The notes beneath the pieces were generated by a model. It made no database searches and had not been told where the DNA came from. It saw only the letters and a program-made list of their open reading frames with translations. The position numbers and the translations under genes were made by a program. A stretch of DNA of 64,000 nt from Paenibacillus albicereus (lineage in GTDB: Bacteria; Bacillota; Bacilli; Paenibacillales; Paenibacillaceae): the NCBI RefSeq assembly GCF_012676905.1, contig NZ_CP051428.1, positions 2,318,001 through 2,382,000 of the forward strand, written 5' to 3'. Below, piece by piece: positions 34,730 to 43,912 of this stretch. Positions within the stretch are counted from its first letter, which is position 1. Every line of letters begins with the position of its first letter.

Positions 34730-35745
34730 TCCGGATCGGCATCATCGGCATGGGCTTCATGGGCAAGGCGCATCTGGACAATTACCGGCAGCTGGAGCGG
34801 GCCGGGCTCGCCGTGAAGGTCGCTGCGATCTGCGACGCGGATCCGGCCAAGCTGCGGGGAGAAGGGAGCGGCGGCAATCTGGCCGCAGGCGGGAGCGTCG
34901 GCGACTTGAGCGCCTATCCGGCCTACGAGTCGGTCGCCGACATGCTGGCCAAGGAAGAGCTGGATGCGGTGGACATCACGCTGCCGACCTACCTGCATAA
35001 GGACGTGACGATCCAGTGCCTGCAGGCGGGGCTTCATGTCCTTTGCGAGAAGCCGATGGCGATGGACGTGGCGGAGTGCGAGGCGATGATCCGGGCCGCA
35101 AGCGCTGCGGACCGATCGCTCATGATCGGGCAGTGCCTGCGCTTCTGGCCGGCCTATGTCGAGCTCAAGCGTCTGGTCGACGCCAAGGCGCTCGGCGAGG
35201 TGACGTACGCTTCGTTTTGCCGCGGGGGCGGCACGCCGAGCTGGGGACCGTGGGTGCTGGACAAGGACAAGGGAGGAGGCGCGATTCTCGACATGCACGT
35301 GCATGACGCCGATGTCGTCCACTGGCTGTTCGGCAAGCCGGAGGCGGTGTCGGCGGTCGGGCTCAACCGCATTGCGGGCAGCGGCTACGACATCGTCTCC
35401 ACGCATTACCGGTATGCCGAGCCGCGGATCGTGCACGCCCAGGTGGATTGGACGCGGAACGGCGACTACGGCTTCGAGATGGGCTTTCAAGTGACGTTCG
35501 AGCGCGGAAACGTCCAGTTCGCCGGCGGCAAGCTGCGGGTCAACCCGGACGGCGCTCCGGGCTACGAGGCGGCGCTGGCTCCGGGAGAAGGGTACTACTA
35601 CGAGCTCCGGTATTTCGTCGAGCAGCTGCTTGCCGGCGCTCCGATCGAGGAGGCAGCTCCCGAGAGCACGAAGGAAACGATCCGGATCGTCCGCGCCGAG
35701 ATCGCTTCGGCCGACCGGCGCGGGGAATGGGTGGCGGTCCGCTAG
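34726..35745 (+). CDS. Gfo/Idh/MocA family oxidoreductase
   Basis: 339 residues. The N-terminal Rossmann fold has GIIGMGFMGKAH (residues 4-15), and the catalytic-lysine motif CEKPMAMD follows near residue 105. The C-terminal alpha/beta domain includes DMHVHDADVVHWLFG. Such enzymes oxidise a hydroxyl of sugars, inositols or sugar derivatives with NAD(P). The start overlaps the upstream epimerase stop. Substrate is not assignable from sequence alone. Confidence 0.92.
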   Translation: MIRIGIIGMGFMGKAHLDNYRQLERAGLAVKVAAICDADPAKLRGEGSGGNLAAGGSVGDLSAYPAYESVADMLAKEELDAVDITLPTYLHKDVTIQCLQAGLHVLCEKPMAMDVAECEAMIRAASAADRSLMIGQCLRFWPAYVELKRLVDAKALGEVTYASFCRGGGTPSWGPWVLDKDKGGGAILDMHVHDADVVHWLFGKPEAVSAVGLNRIAGSGYDIVSTHYRYAEPRIVHAQVDWTRNGDYGFEMGFQVTFERGNVQFAGGKLRVNPDGAPGYEAALAPGEGYYYELRYFVEQLLAGAPIEEAAPESTKETIRIVRAEIASADRRGEWVAVR

Positions 35746-35878
35746 AGCGGGCCGCACAAATGTCCAACTCGGCCGCATCGACGTTCTAGCCCCTTTTGCC
35801 GAGCACCCTTTACAATGAGAATCAAGCGGCCTGCCGACGAGGCAAGCCCGAGTGAAAGAGGCAAAGGAGCGGATGGAC

Positions 35879-36766
35879 ATGGGCATCAACAACCCGATCG
35901 GCGTCATCGTCGACAGCTTCCAGGTCGGCGTGCGCGAAGGACTGCGCAAGGCGAAGGAGGTCGGCGCGGACGGCGTGCAGATTTATGCCGTATCCGGCGA
36001 GATGGACCCGGACCGGCTCGACGCGGCGGCTCGAAGGGAGCTGCGCGATTATATCGATTCGCTTGGCCTGAAGATTTCCGCGCTCGTCGGCGATCTGGGC
36101 GGACATGGCTTCCAGGACCGCCGGGAAAACGGCTGGAAGGTCGAGAAATCCAAGCGTATCCTCGACCTGGCGCTGGATCTCGGCTGCTCGATCGTCACGA
36201 CCCATATCGGCATCGTGCCGGACGACGAGCAGAGCGACATCTACGCGGCGATGCAGGACGCCTGCGAGGAGATCAGCGTGTACGCGACAAGCCGCAACGC
36301 CTACTTCGCGATCGAGACGGGACCGGAGCGCGCGGCCCATCTCAAAGGCTTCCTCGACAAGCTGAGCACCGACGGGCTGTCCGTCAACTTCGATCCGGCG
36401 AACATGGTCATGGTGACGGGAGACGATCCGGTGCAGGGCGTGTACACGCTCGGCCGCTACATCGTGCACACGCATGCCAAGGACGGCATCAAGCTGAAGG
36501 ACGAGGTCGATCCGCGCCGGGTGTACGGCATGCTCGGGTTCGAGTTCGAGGCGATGAGCCATGAGAAGCTTGCCGAGGCGGCGGAGAAGGGCGAGGACTT
36601 CCGCGAAGTGCCGCTCGGCGAAGGAAGCGTCGATTGGCCGAACTACCTCCAGGCGCTGCAGGACATCGGCTATGCCGGCTACCTGACGATCGAGCGCGAG
36701 GTCGGCGTCCAGCCGGAGCAGGACATCGCCGCGGCCGTGCGGTTTTTGAAGGCGTTCCGCGATTAA
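35879..36766 (+). CDS. Second sugar isomerase/epimerase-like TIM barrel protein
   Basis: 295 residues, again xylose-isomerase-like: likely metal residues are Glu in AIETGPE, Asp in NFDPANM, His in VHTHAKDG and Glu in TIEREVG. Among three nearby start codons, ATG 35879 has correct spacing from AAAGGAG (35863-35869). It follows the oxidoreductase by 133 bases and ends at a terminator, so it probably belongs to the same catabolic set regulated by the divergent AraC protein. Confidence 0.87.
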   Translation: MGINNPIGVIVDSFQVGVREGLRKAKEVGADGVQIYAVSGEMDPDRLDAAARRELRDYIDSLGLKISALVGDLGGHGFQDRRENGWKVEKSKRILDLALDLGCSIVTTHIGIVPDDEQSDIYAAMQDACEEISVYATSRNAYFAIETGPERAAHLKGFLDKLSTDGLSVNFDPANMVMVTGDDPVQGVYTLGRYIVHTHAKDGIKLKDEVDPRRVYGMLGFEFEAMSHEKLAEAAEKGEDFREVPLGEGSVDWPNYLQALQDIGYAGYLTIEREVGVQPEQDIAAAVRFLKAFRD

Positions 36767-36778
36767 GCATGCAGCAGG

Positions 36779-36805
36779 CGGCCATTCCTCGGAATGGCCG
36801 TTTTT
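36779..36805 (+). terminator. Terminator after the sugar-catabolism set
   Basis: CGGCCATTCC (36779-36788) and GGAATGGCCG (36791-36800) form a stem closed by a small loop, followed by five T. Confidence 0.88.
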
Positions 36806-36855
36806 GCATTTTCGAAGAACGAATCGAGAGGGGCCTCTCCGTTCCGCGACGGCCT

Positions 36856-36883
36856 AAATGTTATTTTCATAAACTTAACATTT
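36856..36883 (+). promoter_or_regulatory. 8-bp inverted repeat, candidate operator
   Basis: AAATGTTA (36856-36863) and TAACATTT (36876-36883) are perfect inverted repeats with a 12-base spacer, ending three bases before the -35 box of the next promoter. The stretch is AT-rich in a GC-rich setting, and fits a regulator-binding site. Confidence 0.5.
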
Positions 36884-36885
36884 TG

Positions 36886-36914
36886 TTGATAATAAATTAC
36901 AGCTTGTCTATACT
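36886..36914 (+). promoter_or_regulatory. Promoter of the membrane-bound AraC sensor gene
   Basis: TTGATA (36886-36891) and TATACT (36909-36914) are separated by 17 bases. The start site near 36921 leaves a leader with a short hexamer-based repeat (ATCCGC units, 36966-37004). Confidence 0.8.
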
Positions 36915-37058
36915 TTTAGCTAGATTCCCCCGCGAAGGGCAAGCTCGGCCGCGCCGCTGCCCTTTCCGCAATCCGCATCCGCAATCCGCATTCTGCATCC
37001 GCATGCCTGCTTGCCGACCCTTCCCAAGGTGGTGAGAACGATCGACCTGTCGACCCGC

Positions 37059-39251
37059 ATGCCCTCTTTCAAAGCCTCCTTGTTCCGCCGGCACTTTGCC
37101 GTCTACCTGCTGCTCATCCTGGTTCCCGTGCTCGCCGCCGCCGCGCTCGTGCAGATGCTCGTGCTGCAGCTCATTACGGACGACGCCGAGAAGCTCAACG
37201 AGCTTCTGCTTGGCCGCGCCTCCGAAAAGACCGAGGCGTCCTTCGAATCGCTCCAGACGTCGATGATCGCGGTCCTGTCCTCGGTTACGCCAGACAGCCT
37301 CCTGCCGCCGGCCGGCGCGGAAGGCAAAAAAGCCCGGCAGGCCGAAGCCCTTTTCGCCTTGCGCGAGCGGCTCCAGCGCCTGGAGAGCCATCCGCTCGCG
37401 GAAAAGGCGTTTGTCGTCTCCGCCCGCAGCGAGCTGATCGTCGACGCCGATCTGTACACCGACCGATCCTACTATTTCCGCTTCGTGCATCCGATGGACG
37501 AAGCGCTTCGCTACAAGCTGCTGTCGTCGCTGCAGGGCAGGATGATGATGGATCTCGTCCTGCCGGGCACCGGCCAGCTGGCTGCGGTCGCCAGCTATCC
37601 GTTCCACAGCGCCGATCCGGATCGCTATCTGGTCGTCCGCCTGAGGCAGCCGGAGCTGCTTCGGCTGCTGGACATCCCGGAGCGATGGTCCGCGGGCACG
37701 GCGCTCGTCGACCGGGACGGCGAGCTCGTCGCCGGCTCCTATCTCGCGGACGGGGTCGGACCGGAGCAGCTTCGCCGGCTGAGCGCTGCTGCAGGCAGCG
37801 GCGGGAGCGGCGGCGCATTCGAGACGGAGCGGGCAGGCGACCACCTGCTGCAGGCTGCGGCCATGCGCTTCCACGAGGGATACCGGATCGTCAGCCTGGT
37901 CGATCTGCCCCAGCTCATGAAGCCGGCCCGGCAGCTGCGGCTCGGCATCCTGCTGTTCGCGGCGCTGTTCCTGCTCGTCGGCAGCGTCGTCTCCTATTGG
38001 CTCAGCCGGCGCATCTACCGGCCGCTGGACTCGACCGAGCGGCTGCCCTCGGCTTCGCACCCGCCGCCCGATGCCGTTCCTGCCCTGAAGCAATCGCTCT
38101 TCGAAGGACTGCTGTCCGGAAGATGGAGCGATGCGGAGCAGCTGCGCCGCGAAGCCGAAGCCCTCGGCATCCGGATGGACCTGCCCGCCTCCGGCTATGC
38201 GTTCTGCATCCGGCTGCACGACGGACCGGACGGTCCGCTGGCCAAGGAGCCTTGGCCGGATCGGACCGGCCTGCTGGAGCGCGTCGCGGCGATGCTTCCG
38301 GCGCAGGTGCTGCCGTGCCGTCCGGCAGCGGATACGCTCGCGATCGTGGCCGGCGACGATCCGCTGCTGCTCGTCACCGGCGGCGAGCTGGCCGAGATGA
38401 TTCGGCTCGCGGTGCGCCGGGAGCTGCCGACCGGCCGCGCGACGATCGGCGTCGGCGGCCGCTTCGACACGCCGGACGGCATCGCGGACTGCTGGCGCGA
38501 AGCGGTAACCGCCATCGGCGGGCGGCTCGTCGGCAGCGAGCCGATCGCCGTCTGCGCCGCTCCGGAGCGCGGCCTGCCCGCCGCCGAGCCTTCCGTTCTT
38601 CTGAGCGCGCAGGAGCTGGCGGTCGTCTTTAACCGCAGACGGACCGGCGATCATGCGGCGATGCTGGAGAGCGCGCTCGACGGCGCCGGCAAGCTCGCCG
38701 CTGCGGGCATTTCCTGCGCGCGCCTGCGGGAGCGCTGCCGCGATACGCTGCGCGCTTGGCAGCGGACGCTGCAGGCGGCCGAGCAGCCCGGCCCGGCCGC
38801 CGAGGCGCGGCTGCTTGCCGGGCTGGAGCGCTGCTGGAGCGAGGCGGAGTTCCGGGAGTGGCTGCGCATGGCGCATCGGCAGCTCGTCGGGCAGGCTGCG
38901 GAGGCGGGGCCGTCCCGCCACGCGAGGCTCGGCGAGATCCTGTCCTACATCCATGCCCATTATGACAAGGAGCTGTCCATCGACGCGTTCGCCGCCAGGC
39001 TGAACATGTCGCCCGGTTATTTCAGCCGCGTCTTCAAGGAAGAGATCGGGGAGAAGTACGTCGACTACATCGCCAGGTACCGTCTCGAGAAGGCGAAGGA
39101 GCTCCTGCTCGGCACGGATCTGCGCATCGACGACATCGCGGAGAAGGTCGGGTACTGGGGGCGCAACTCGTTCCATCGGGTGTTCCGCAAGCACGAGGGC
39201 ATTACCCCGACCCAATACCGCGATACCGCCCGTGCCTCGGCGGGCCGATGA
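37059..39251 (+). CDS. Membrane-anchored AraC family sensor-regulator
   Basis: About 730 residues. Two membrane helices (near 10-32 and 305-330) flank an extracytoplasmic sensor domain of about 270 residues; a cytoplasmic region follows and ends in an AraC DNA-binding domain (last 100 residues: IDAFAARLNMSPGYFSRVFK, IDDIAEKVGYWGRNSFHRVF). This architecture is common in Paenibacillus next to LplB/YtcP-type importers. The start is uncertain: ATG 37011, GTG 37029/37032 and ATG 37059 are all in frame and none has a clear ribosome site. It likely controls the transporter downstream. Confidence 0.88.
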   Translation: MPSFKASLFRRHFAVYLLLILVPVLAAAALVQMLVLQLITDDAEKLNELLLGRASEKTEASFESLQTSMIAVLSSVTPDSLLPPAGAEGKKARQAEALFALRERLQRLESHPLAEKAFVVSARSELIVDADLYTDRSYYFRFVHPMDEALRYKLLSSLQGRMMMDLVLPGTGQLAAVASYPFHSADPDRYLVVRLRQPELLRLLDIPERWSAGTALVDRDGELVAGSYLADGVGPEQLRRLSAAAGSGGSGGAFETERAGDHLLQAAAMRFHEGYRIVSLVDLPQLMKPARQLRLGILLFAALFLLVGSVVSYWLSRRIYRPLDSTERLPSASHPPPDAVPALKQSLFEGLLSGRWSDAEQLRREAEALGIRMDLPASGYAFCIRLHDGPDGPLAKEPWPDRTGLLERVAAMLPAQVLPCRPAADTLAIVAGDDPLLLVTGGELAEMIRLAVRRELPTGRATIGVGGRFDTPDGIADCWREAVTAIGGRLVGSEPIAVCAAPERGLPAAEPSVLLSAQELAVVFNRRRTGDHAAMLESALDGAGKLAAAGISCARLRERCRDTLRAWQRTLQAAEQPGPAAEARLLAGLERCWSEAEFREWLRMAHRQLVGQAAEAGPSRHARLGEILSYIHAHYDKELSIDAFAARLNMSPGYFSRVFKEEIGEKYVDYIARYRLEKAKELLLGTDLRIDDIAEKVGYWGRNSFHRVFRKHEGITPTQYRDTARASAGR

Positions 39252-39263
39252 CCGCAGCCTGAC

Positions 39264-39296
39264 GCGTCGCCATTTTTTCGGCGTCGCTTTTTTTTC
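39264..39296 (+). terminator. Terminator after the AraC sensor
   Basis: GCGTCGCC (39264-39271) pairs with GGCGTCGC (39280-39287) with one mismatch and is followed by T residues. A second perfect hairpin, AAGCCGCCT/AGGCGGCTT at 39302-39322, lies just after it without a T-run. Confidence 0.78.
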
Positions 39297-39455
39297 GCCA
39301 GAAGCCGCCTGCCAGGCGGCTTGGCGGGTTTCGCCGCTGCGATGCCACGCGAAAAAAGCGTCTCTTTCCTTCCTGACCAGGCGTCCCCTAAGCTGAAGGC
39401 AAGCCTCCGCTTCAGACCGCCGCGGAGAGCGGACACCGGAAAGGGGGAGTTCGGC

Positions 39456-40376
39456 TTGGCGCGAGGCAGCCGGCTGCTGGCCGCCCTGAGCAAGCATCGG
39501 GCGCTGTATCTGCTCATGCTGCCGGGAGTGCTTTACTACGTCATCTTCAAGTACGTTCCCATGTACGGCATCATCATCGCGTTTCAGGATTTCTCCATCG
39601 GTCGGGGCATTCTCGGCAGCGAATGGGTCGGCTTCAAGCATTTCGTGGATTTCTTCTACTACACGCCGGATGCCTGGAAGCTGATCCGCAACACCGTCCT
39701 GCTCAATCTGTACGATCTCATTTTCCACTTCCCGCTGCCGATCCTGCTCGCCGTGCTGTTCCACGAGCTGCGCAGCGCCCGCTTCCGCCGCTTCATCCAG
39801 AGCATCAGCTACATGCCGCACTTCCTGTCCACCGTCGTCATCGCCGGCATCCTCGTCACGTTCCTGTCGCCGACGACTGGCATCGTGAACGCGCTGCTCG
39901 TCCGGCTGCTCGGCCTGGAGCCGATCGCCTTTCTCGGCATGCCGGAGTGGTTCCGGACCGTCTACGTCGGCTCGGAGATTTGGCAGAAGCTCGGGTGGGG
40001 GACGATCCTGTACATGGCGGCCATCGCCGGCATCGATCCCGCGCTCTACGAGGCGGCCAAGATCGACGGAGCGAGCCGCTTCCAGCAGATCCGCCACATC
40101 ACGCTGCGCGGCATGGTGCCGATCATGATCGTGCTGTTCGTGCTGACGCTCGGCAACTTCCTCGAGGCGAGCTTCCAGAAGATCCTGCTACTGTACAATT
40201 CGATGAACTACGAGACGAGCGACGTCATCAACACGTTCGTCTACCGACGCGGCATCCTCGACGCCGACTTCAGCTTCGCGACCGCCGTCGGGCTGTTTCA
40301 GTCCGCGATCGGCTTCGTGCTCGTCGTCGCGGCCAACCGCTTCGTGCGGAAGCATTCGGATACGAGTCTGTGGTAG
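39456..40376 (+). CDS. ABC transporter permease, LplB-like
   Basis: 306 residues with six membrane helices. The EAA loop reads YEAAKIDGASRFQQIRHITL, the site that contacts the ATPase. It belongs to the carbohydrate uptake type-1 permeases paired with YtcP-like partners. The frame opens at 39321, but the long Arg-rich extension is not typical; AAAGGGGGAG at 39440-39449 fits TTG 39456. No ATPase gene is present, as usual for this group, which shares an MsmX-type ATPase encoded elsewhere. Confidence 0.92.
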   Translation: MARGSRLLAALSKHRALYLLMLPGVLYYVIFKYVPMYGIIIAFQDFSIGRGILGSEWVGFKHFVDFFYYTPDAWKLIRNTVLLNLYDLIFHFPLPILLAVLFHELRSARFRRFIQSISYMPHFLSTVVIAGILVTFLSPTTGIVNALLVRLLGLEPIAFLGMPEWFRTVYVGSEIWQKLGWGTILYMAAIAGIDPALYEAAKIDGASRFQQIRHITLRGMVPIMIVLFVLTLGNFLEASFQKILLLYNSMNYETSDVINTFVYRRGILDADFSFATAVGLFQSAIGFVLVVAANRFVRKHSDTSLW

Positions 40377-40392
40377 GGAGGAGCAAGCTGCC

Positions 40393-41253
40393 GTGAAAAT
40401 TAAGCCAAGCTTCGGCTCGCGGCTGTTCGACGCCTTCAACGTCGTCGTCATGCTGCTGCTGGCCGCCGTCATGCTGTACCCGATGCTCTACGTCTTCTCC
40501 GCCTCGATCTCGGACAACGCGCTCGTCGCGAGCGGCCAGGTGCTGCTCTGGCCGAAGCGGATCACCTGGATCGCCTATGAGCAGCTCATCGCCCGATCGG
40601 AGCTATGGACCAGCTATTGGAATACGATCCGCTATACGGCCGTCTTCGTCGTGCTGACGCTGCTCGCCACCGCTTCGATGGCGTACCCGCTCTCCAAGCG
40701 GTGGCTGCCGGGGCGCAGGACGATCCTGCTGCTGGCCGCCTTCACGCTGCTGTTCAGCGGCGGCATCATCCCGACGTTCCTCGTCGTCCAGAAGCTCGGC
40801 CTGCTCGATACGCTCTGGGCGATCGTGCTGCCGCCGCTCATCAGCACGTGGTATCTGTTCATCATGCGCACGTTTTTCGAAGCGATGCCGGAGGAGCTGG
40901 AGGATGCGGCGAGGATCGACGGCTGCGGCCCGCTGCAGGTGCTGGTGAGGATCGTGATGCCGCTCTCCCTGCCGGTCCTGGTGACGATCGGCCTGTTCAG
41001 CGCCGTCAACCAATGGAATTCGTTCTTCGACGCGCTCATCTATCTGAACGACCGCGACCGCTACCCGCTCCAGCTCATGCTGCGCAACATCCTCATCGCC
41101 GGCGAGACGGTGCAGGGAGAGGGCGACCTGTCCCATCTGGAGACGACCAAGTACGCCATGATCATGCTGGCGACCGTGCCGATCCTGTGCGTCTATCCGT
41201 TCACGCAGAAGTACTTCGTGCAAGGCGCCATGATCGGCGGCATCAAGGGCTGA
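40393..41253 (+). CDS. ABC transporter permease, YtcP-like
   Basis: 286 residues and six membrane helices. The EAA loop is LEDAARIDGCGPLQVLVRIV; the protein ends with the typical QKYFVQGAMIGGIKG. It pairs with the preceding LplB-like permease. GTG 40393 follows GGGAGGAG (40377-40384) and lies 16 bases after the partner gene. Confidence 0.92.
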   Translation: MKIKPSFGSRLFDAFNVVVMLLLAAVMLYPMLYVFSASISDNALVASGQVLLWPKRITWIAYEQLIARSELWTSYWNTIRYTAVFVVLTLLATASMAYPLSKRWLPGRRTILLLAAFTLLFSGGIIPTFLVVQKLGLLDTLWAIVLPPLISTWYLFIMRTFFEAMPEELEDAARIDGCGPLQVLVRIVMPLSLPVLVTIGLFSAVNQWNSFFDALIYLNDRDRYPLQLMLRNILIAGETVQGEGDLSHLETTKYAMIMLATVPILCVYPFTQKYFVQGAMIGGIKG

Positions 41254-41280
41254 GCCTAATCGAGAAGGGGGTTTTCGTTC

Positions 41281-42819
41281 ATGAATCCGAATTCGAAACG
41301 CGCGTCGCTGCTGCTCGCCGCGGCGCTTGCCGCAAGCGCCATGGCCGGCTGCAGCGGAGAGGACGGGGGGACGACCGACGGGCCGATCTCCTACAGCTGG
41401 CTCGTTTATGACCGGCCGGAGGGCAAGGTCCGGTCCGACTGGGAGATTTTCAAGGAAATCGAAGCGAAGACGGGCGTGAAGCCCGAGTTCCAGGTCGTCA
41501 GCCAGGAAGGGCTGGCCGAGAAGAAGCAGATCATGATCGCGACGAATACGGTAACCGACTTCATCCAGGTGACCAATCAGGAAGGCCGCGAGAACGGCCC
41601 GGAGAAGGTGTTCCTCAATCTCGCCGACTATTTGGACGAAGCGCCGAACCTGAAAGCGTTTTACGACAAGTATCCGGAGGCGAAGGCGGTGGCGACCGGA
41701 GCGGACGGCGGCATCTATACGGTGCCTGTGCTGGAAGGGGACGCGGAGGGCAAGGGCTTCAACTTCATCTGGTACGCGAGAAAGGACCTCATGGTCAAGC
41801 ACGGCCTCCAGGCGCCGGGCACGCTGGACGAGTTCTACGCGCTGCTGAAGTCGCTCAAGGAAAAGGAGCCGGACAGCTATCCGCTCATCACGAGCGCGAT
41901 TACGGGGGACACGGGCCTGTATACGGTGTTCGGACGCATGTTCACCGGCATCGAGGGCTATTTCAACATCGATCCCGAATCGGGCGACTACGCGTTCGCT
42001 CCTTACCGCGACGGCTACAAGGAGATGATCCGGTTCCTGAACAAGCTCTACGCGGAGAAGCTGCTCGATCCCGAGTATGCGATCCTGACGCCGGCCCAGT
42101 GGGAGGAGCGGCTGCTGCGGGGGAAATCAAGCGTCACGTACTTCTGGAAAGCCGACCGCGAAACGCTCATCGACAAGGGCAAGCAGGCCGGCACGGCGGC
42201 GTTCGAGCTCGGCGCGATGCCGATGTTCGCCGCGGACGGCGTCAAGCCGTACCAGTTCTCTCGCCCGGTCGTCGGGGCGGTCGGCCGCGCGGTCTCCGCC
42301 AAGGTGAAGGACAAGGAGCGGGCGGTGAAATTCCTCGACTACCTCGCCGGAGAGGAAGGAAGCGACTATCTGTCGCTCGGCATCGAGGGCAAGACGTACG
42401 AGCTGGCGGACGGAGCGCCGGTCTACAACAAGGACTTCGGCCCGTCGCCGTTCACGACGCTGCGCAAGGACTGGGGCGTCTGGTACGACATGATTACGCT
42501 CAACAACGCCAAGTCCCGCGCGGCATGGGAGCAGGGCCTGAGCGATGAGGCCAAGGCGATCAACGAGTCGTACGCCTCGTTCATCGTGCCGGCACCCAAG
42601 CAGCTCGTCAAGACGCAGGAGGAGCTGGAGCTCGAGAAGTCCAAGCTGACCAACCTGACCAAGCATATCGACCAGAAGCTGACCGAGTTCATTACCGGCA
42701 AGACGCCGATGACCGACGAGGCGTTCGCCCAGTTCACGGACCAGCTCCAGAAGCTCGGGGCCGACGAGCTGCTCGGCATGTACCAGACCGCCTACGACCG
42801 CACCTACGGAGGAGGCTGA
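41281..42819 (+). CDS. Extracellular solute-binding lipoprotein
   Basis: 512 residues. A short signal peptide ends in the lipobox AMAGC, with Cys about residue 23 as lipidated site. The body matches the family 1 binding proteins that serve LplB/YtcP permeases (oligosaccharide, alginate or uronate-type ligands). AGAAGGGGG at 41263-41271 precedes ATG 41281. The stop is three bases from the next start. The ligand cannot be read from the sequence. Confidence 0.92.
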   Translation: MNPNSKRASLLLAAALAASAMAGCSGEDGGTTDGPISYSWLVYDRPEGKVRSDWEIFKEIEAKTGVKPEFQVVSQEGLAEKKQIMIATNTVTDFIQVTNQEGRENGPEKVFLNLADYLDEAPNLKAFYDKYPEAKAVATGADGGIYTVPVLEGDAEGKGFNFIWYARKDLMVKHGLQAPGTLDEFYALLKSLKEKEPDSYPLITSAITGDTGLYTVFGRMFTGIEGYFNIDPESGDYAFAPYRDGYKEMIRFLNKLYAEKLLDPEYAILTPAQWEERLLRGKSSVTYFWKADRETLIDKGKQAGTAAFELGAMPMFAADGVKPYQFSRPVVGAVGRAVSAKVKDKERAVKFLDYLAGEEGSDYLSLGIEGKTYELADGAPVYNKDFGPSPFTTLRKDWGVWYDMITLNNAKSRAAWEQGLSDEAKAINESYASFIVPAPKQLVKTQEELELEKSKLTNLTKHIDQKLTEFITGKTPMTDEAFAQFTDQLQKLGADELLGMYQTAYDRTYGGG

Positions 42820-42822
42820 GCG

Positions 42823-43887
42823 ATGGCCTCGAACGCAGCCGATCCGATTATCGACGCGGACGTGCACAACGAGCAGGACGACCGGGCGCTGCTGCCTTAT
42901 CTGCCCGAGCCGTGGCGCTCGCGCGTGGCGAGCTCCGGCATCGGCTACGCGATGTCGGGCTACTGGTCGCCGGTCGGCGTCATGCGCAAGGACGCGCTGC
43001 CGCCGGATGGAGCGAGAGCGGGATCGGTGCCCGAGCGGATCGTCGAGCAGCTGATCGAGCCGTACCGGGTGGAGACCGCCGTCCTCACCGGCGTCGTGTA
43101 CAATATCGCGACGACCCATGACCCGGACTATGCCGCCGCCATCTGCAGCGCCTACAACGATTATGTCGCGCACGAGTGGATCGGCAAGCATCCCAGCTTC
43201 AAGGCGGCGATCGCCGTCTCGACGCTCGATCCGGAGCTGGCGGCGCGGGAGATCGACCGACTCGCCGGACATCCCGGCTTTGTCGAGGTCATCATCTCCA
43301 GCGCCGCGAGATTTCCGCTCGGCCAGCGCTACTACCATCCGATCTACGAGGCCTGCGAGCGGGCGGGCTTGCCGCTGGCCGTCCATCCCGGCGCGGAGGG
43401 CGGCGGACTGTCGGCGGCTCCGACGGCGGCGGGTTATCCGAGCCGCTATCTCGAGTGGCATACGAACCTGTCGCAGACGTTCATGGCGCATCTGGTCAGC
43501 TTCGTCTGCGAGGGCGTCTTCGTCAAATTCCCGAGCCTGAAGCTCGTGCTCGTCGAAGGCGGCGTCGCCTGGCTCGCGCCGCTGCTGTGGCGGCTCGACA
43601 AGAACTACAAGGCGCTCCGCTCCACGGTGCCTTGGCTGACGCGCCTGCCGAGCGAGTATGTGCGCGACCACTGCTACCTGACGACGCAGCCGATCGAGGA
43701 GCCGGACAACCCGCAGCATCTGGCCGATCTGTTCGACATGATGGATGCCGAGAACATGCTGCTCTACTCCAGCGACTACCCGCACTGGGACTTCGACGCG
43801 CCGGACAAGATCCTGCGCAAGCTGAAGCCCGAGGCGAGGCGCAAGGTGTTCTACGACAACGCGCGCCGGCTGTACCGGCTTGGATGA
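42823..43887 (+). CDS. Amidohydrolase family 2 (ACMSD-like) protein
   Basis: 354 residues. The metal motif is DADVH (residues 11-15), and the barrel continues with HPGAEGG and SSDYPHWDFD near the C-terminus. Members include decarboxylases and hydrolases of aromatic acids, lactones and related compounds; B. subtilis lacks a close equivalent. GGAGGAGG ribosome signal overlaps the end of the binding-protein gene at 42809-42816. Coupling to a transporter and a Rieske protein suggests action on the imported compound. Confidence 0.88.
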   Translation: MASNAADPIIDADVHNEQDDRALLPYLPEPWRSRVASSGIGYAMSGYWSPVGVMRKDALPPDGARAGSVPERIVEQLIEPYRVETAVLTGVVYNIATTHDPDYAAAICSAYNDYVAHEWIGKHPSFKAAIAVSTLDPELAAREIDRLAGHPGFVEVIISSAARFPLGQRYYHPIYEACERAGLPLAVHPGAEGGGLSAAPTAAGYPSRYLEWHTNLSQTFMAHLVSFVCEGVFVKFPSLKLVLVEGGVAWLAPLLWRLDKNYKALRSTVPWLTRLPSEYVRDHCYLTTQPIEEPDNPQHLADLFDMMDAENMLLYSSDYPHWDFDAPDKILRKLKPEARRKVFYDNARRLYRLG

Positions 43888-43912
43888 TCGGCGGCGGGAG
43901 GAGGAAAAGCGC

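Noticed and set aside
36897-40097. A very long open frame (over 1000 codons) on the minus strand
   Set aside because: It is antisense to the AraC-sensor and permease genes, is Arg/Gln/Ala-rich as expected of a shadow frame in GC-rich DNA, and has no ribosome site or family features.
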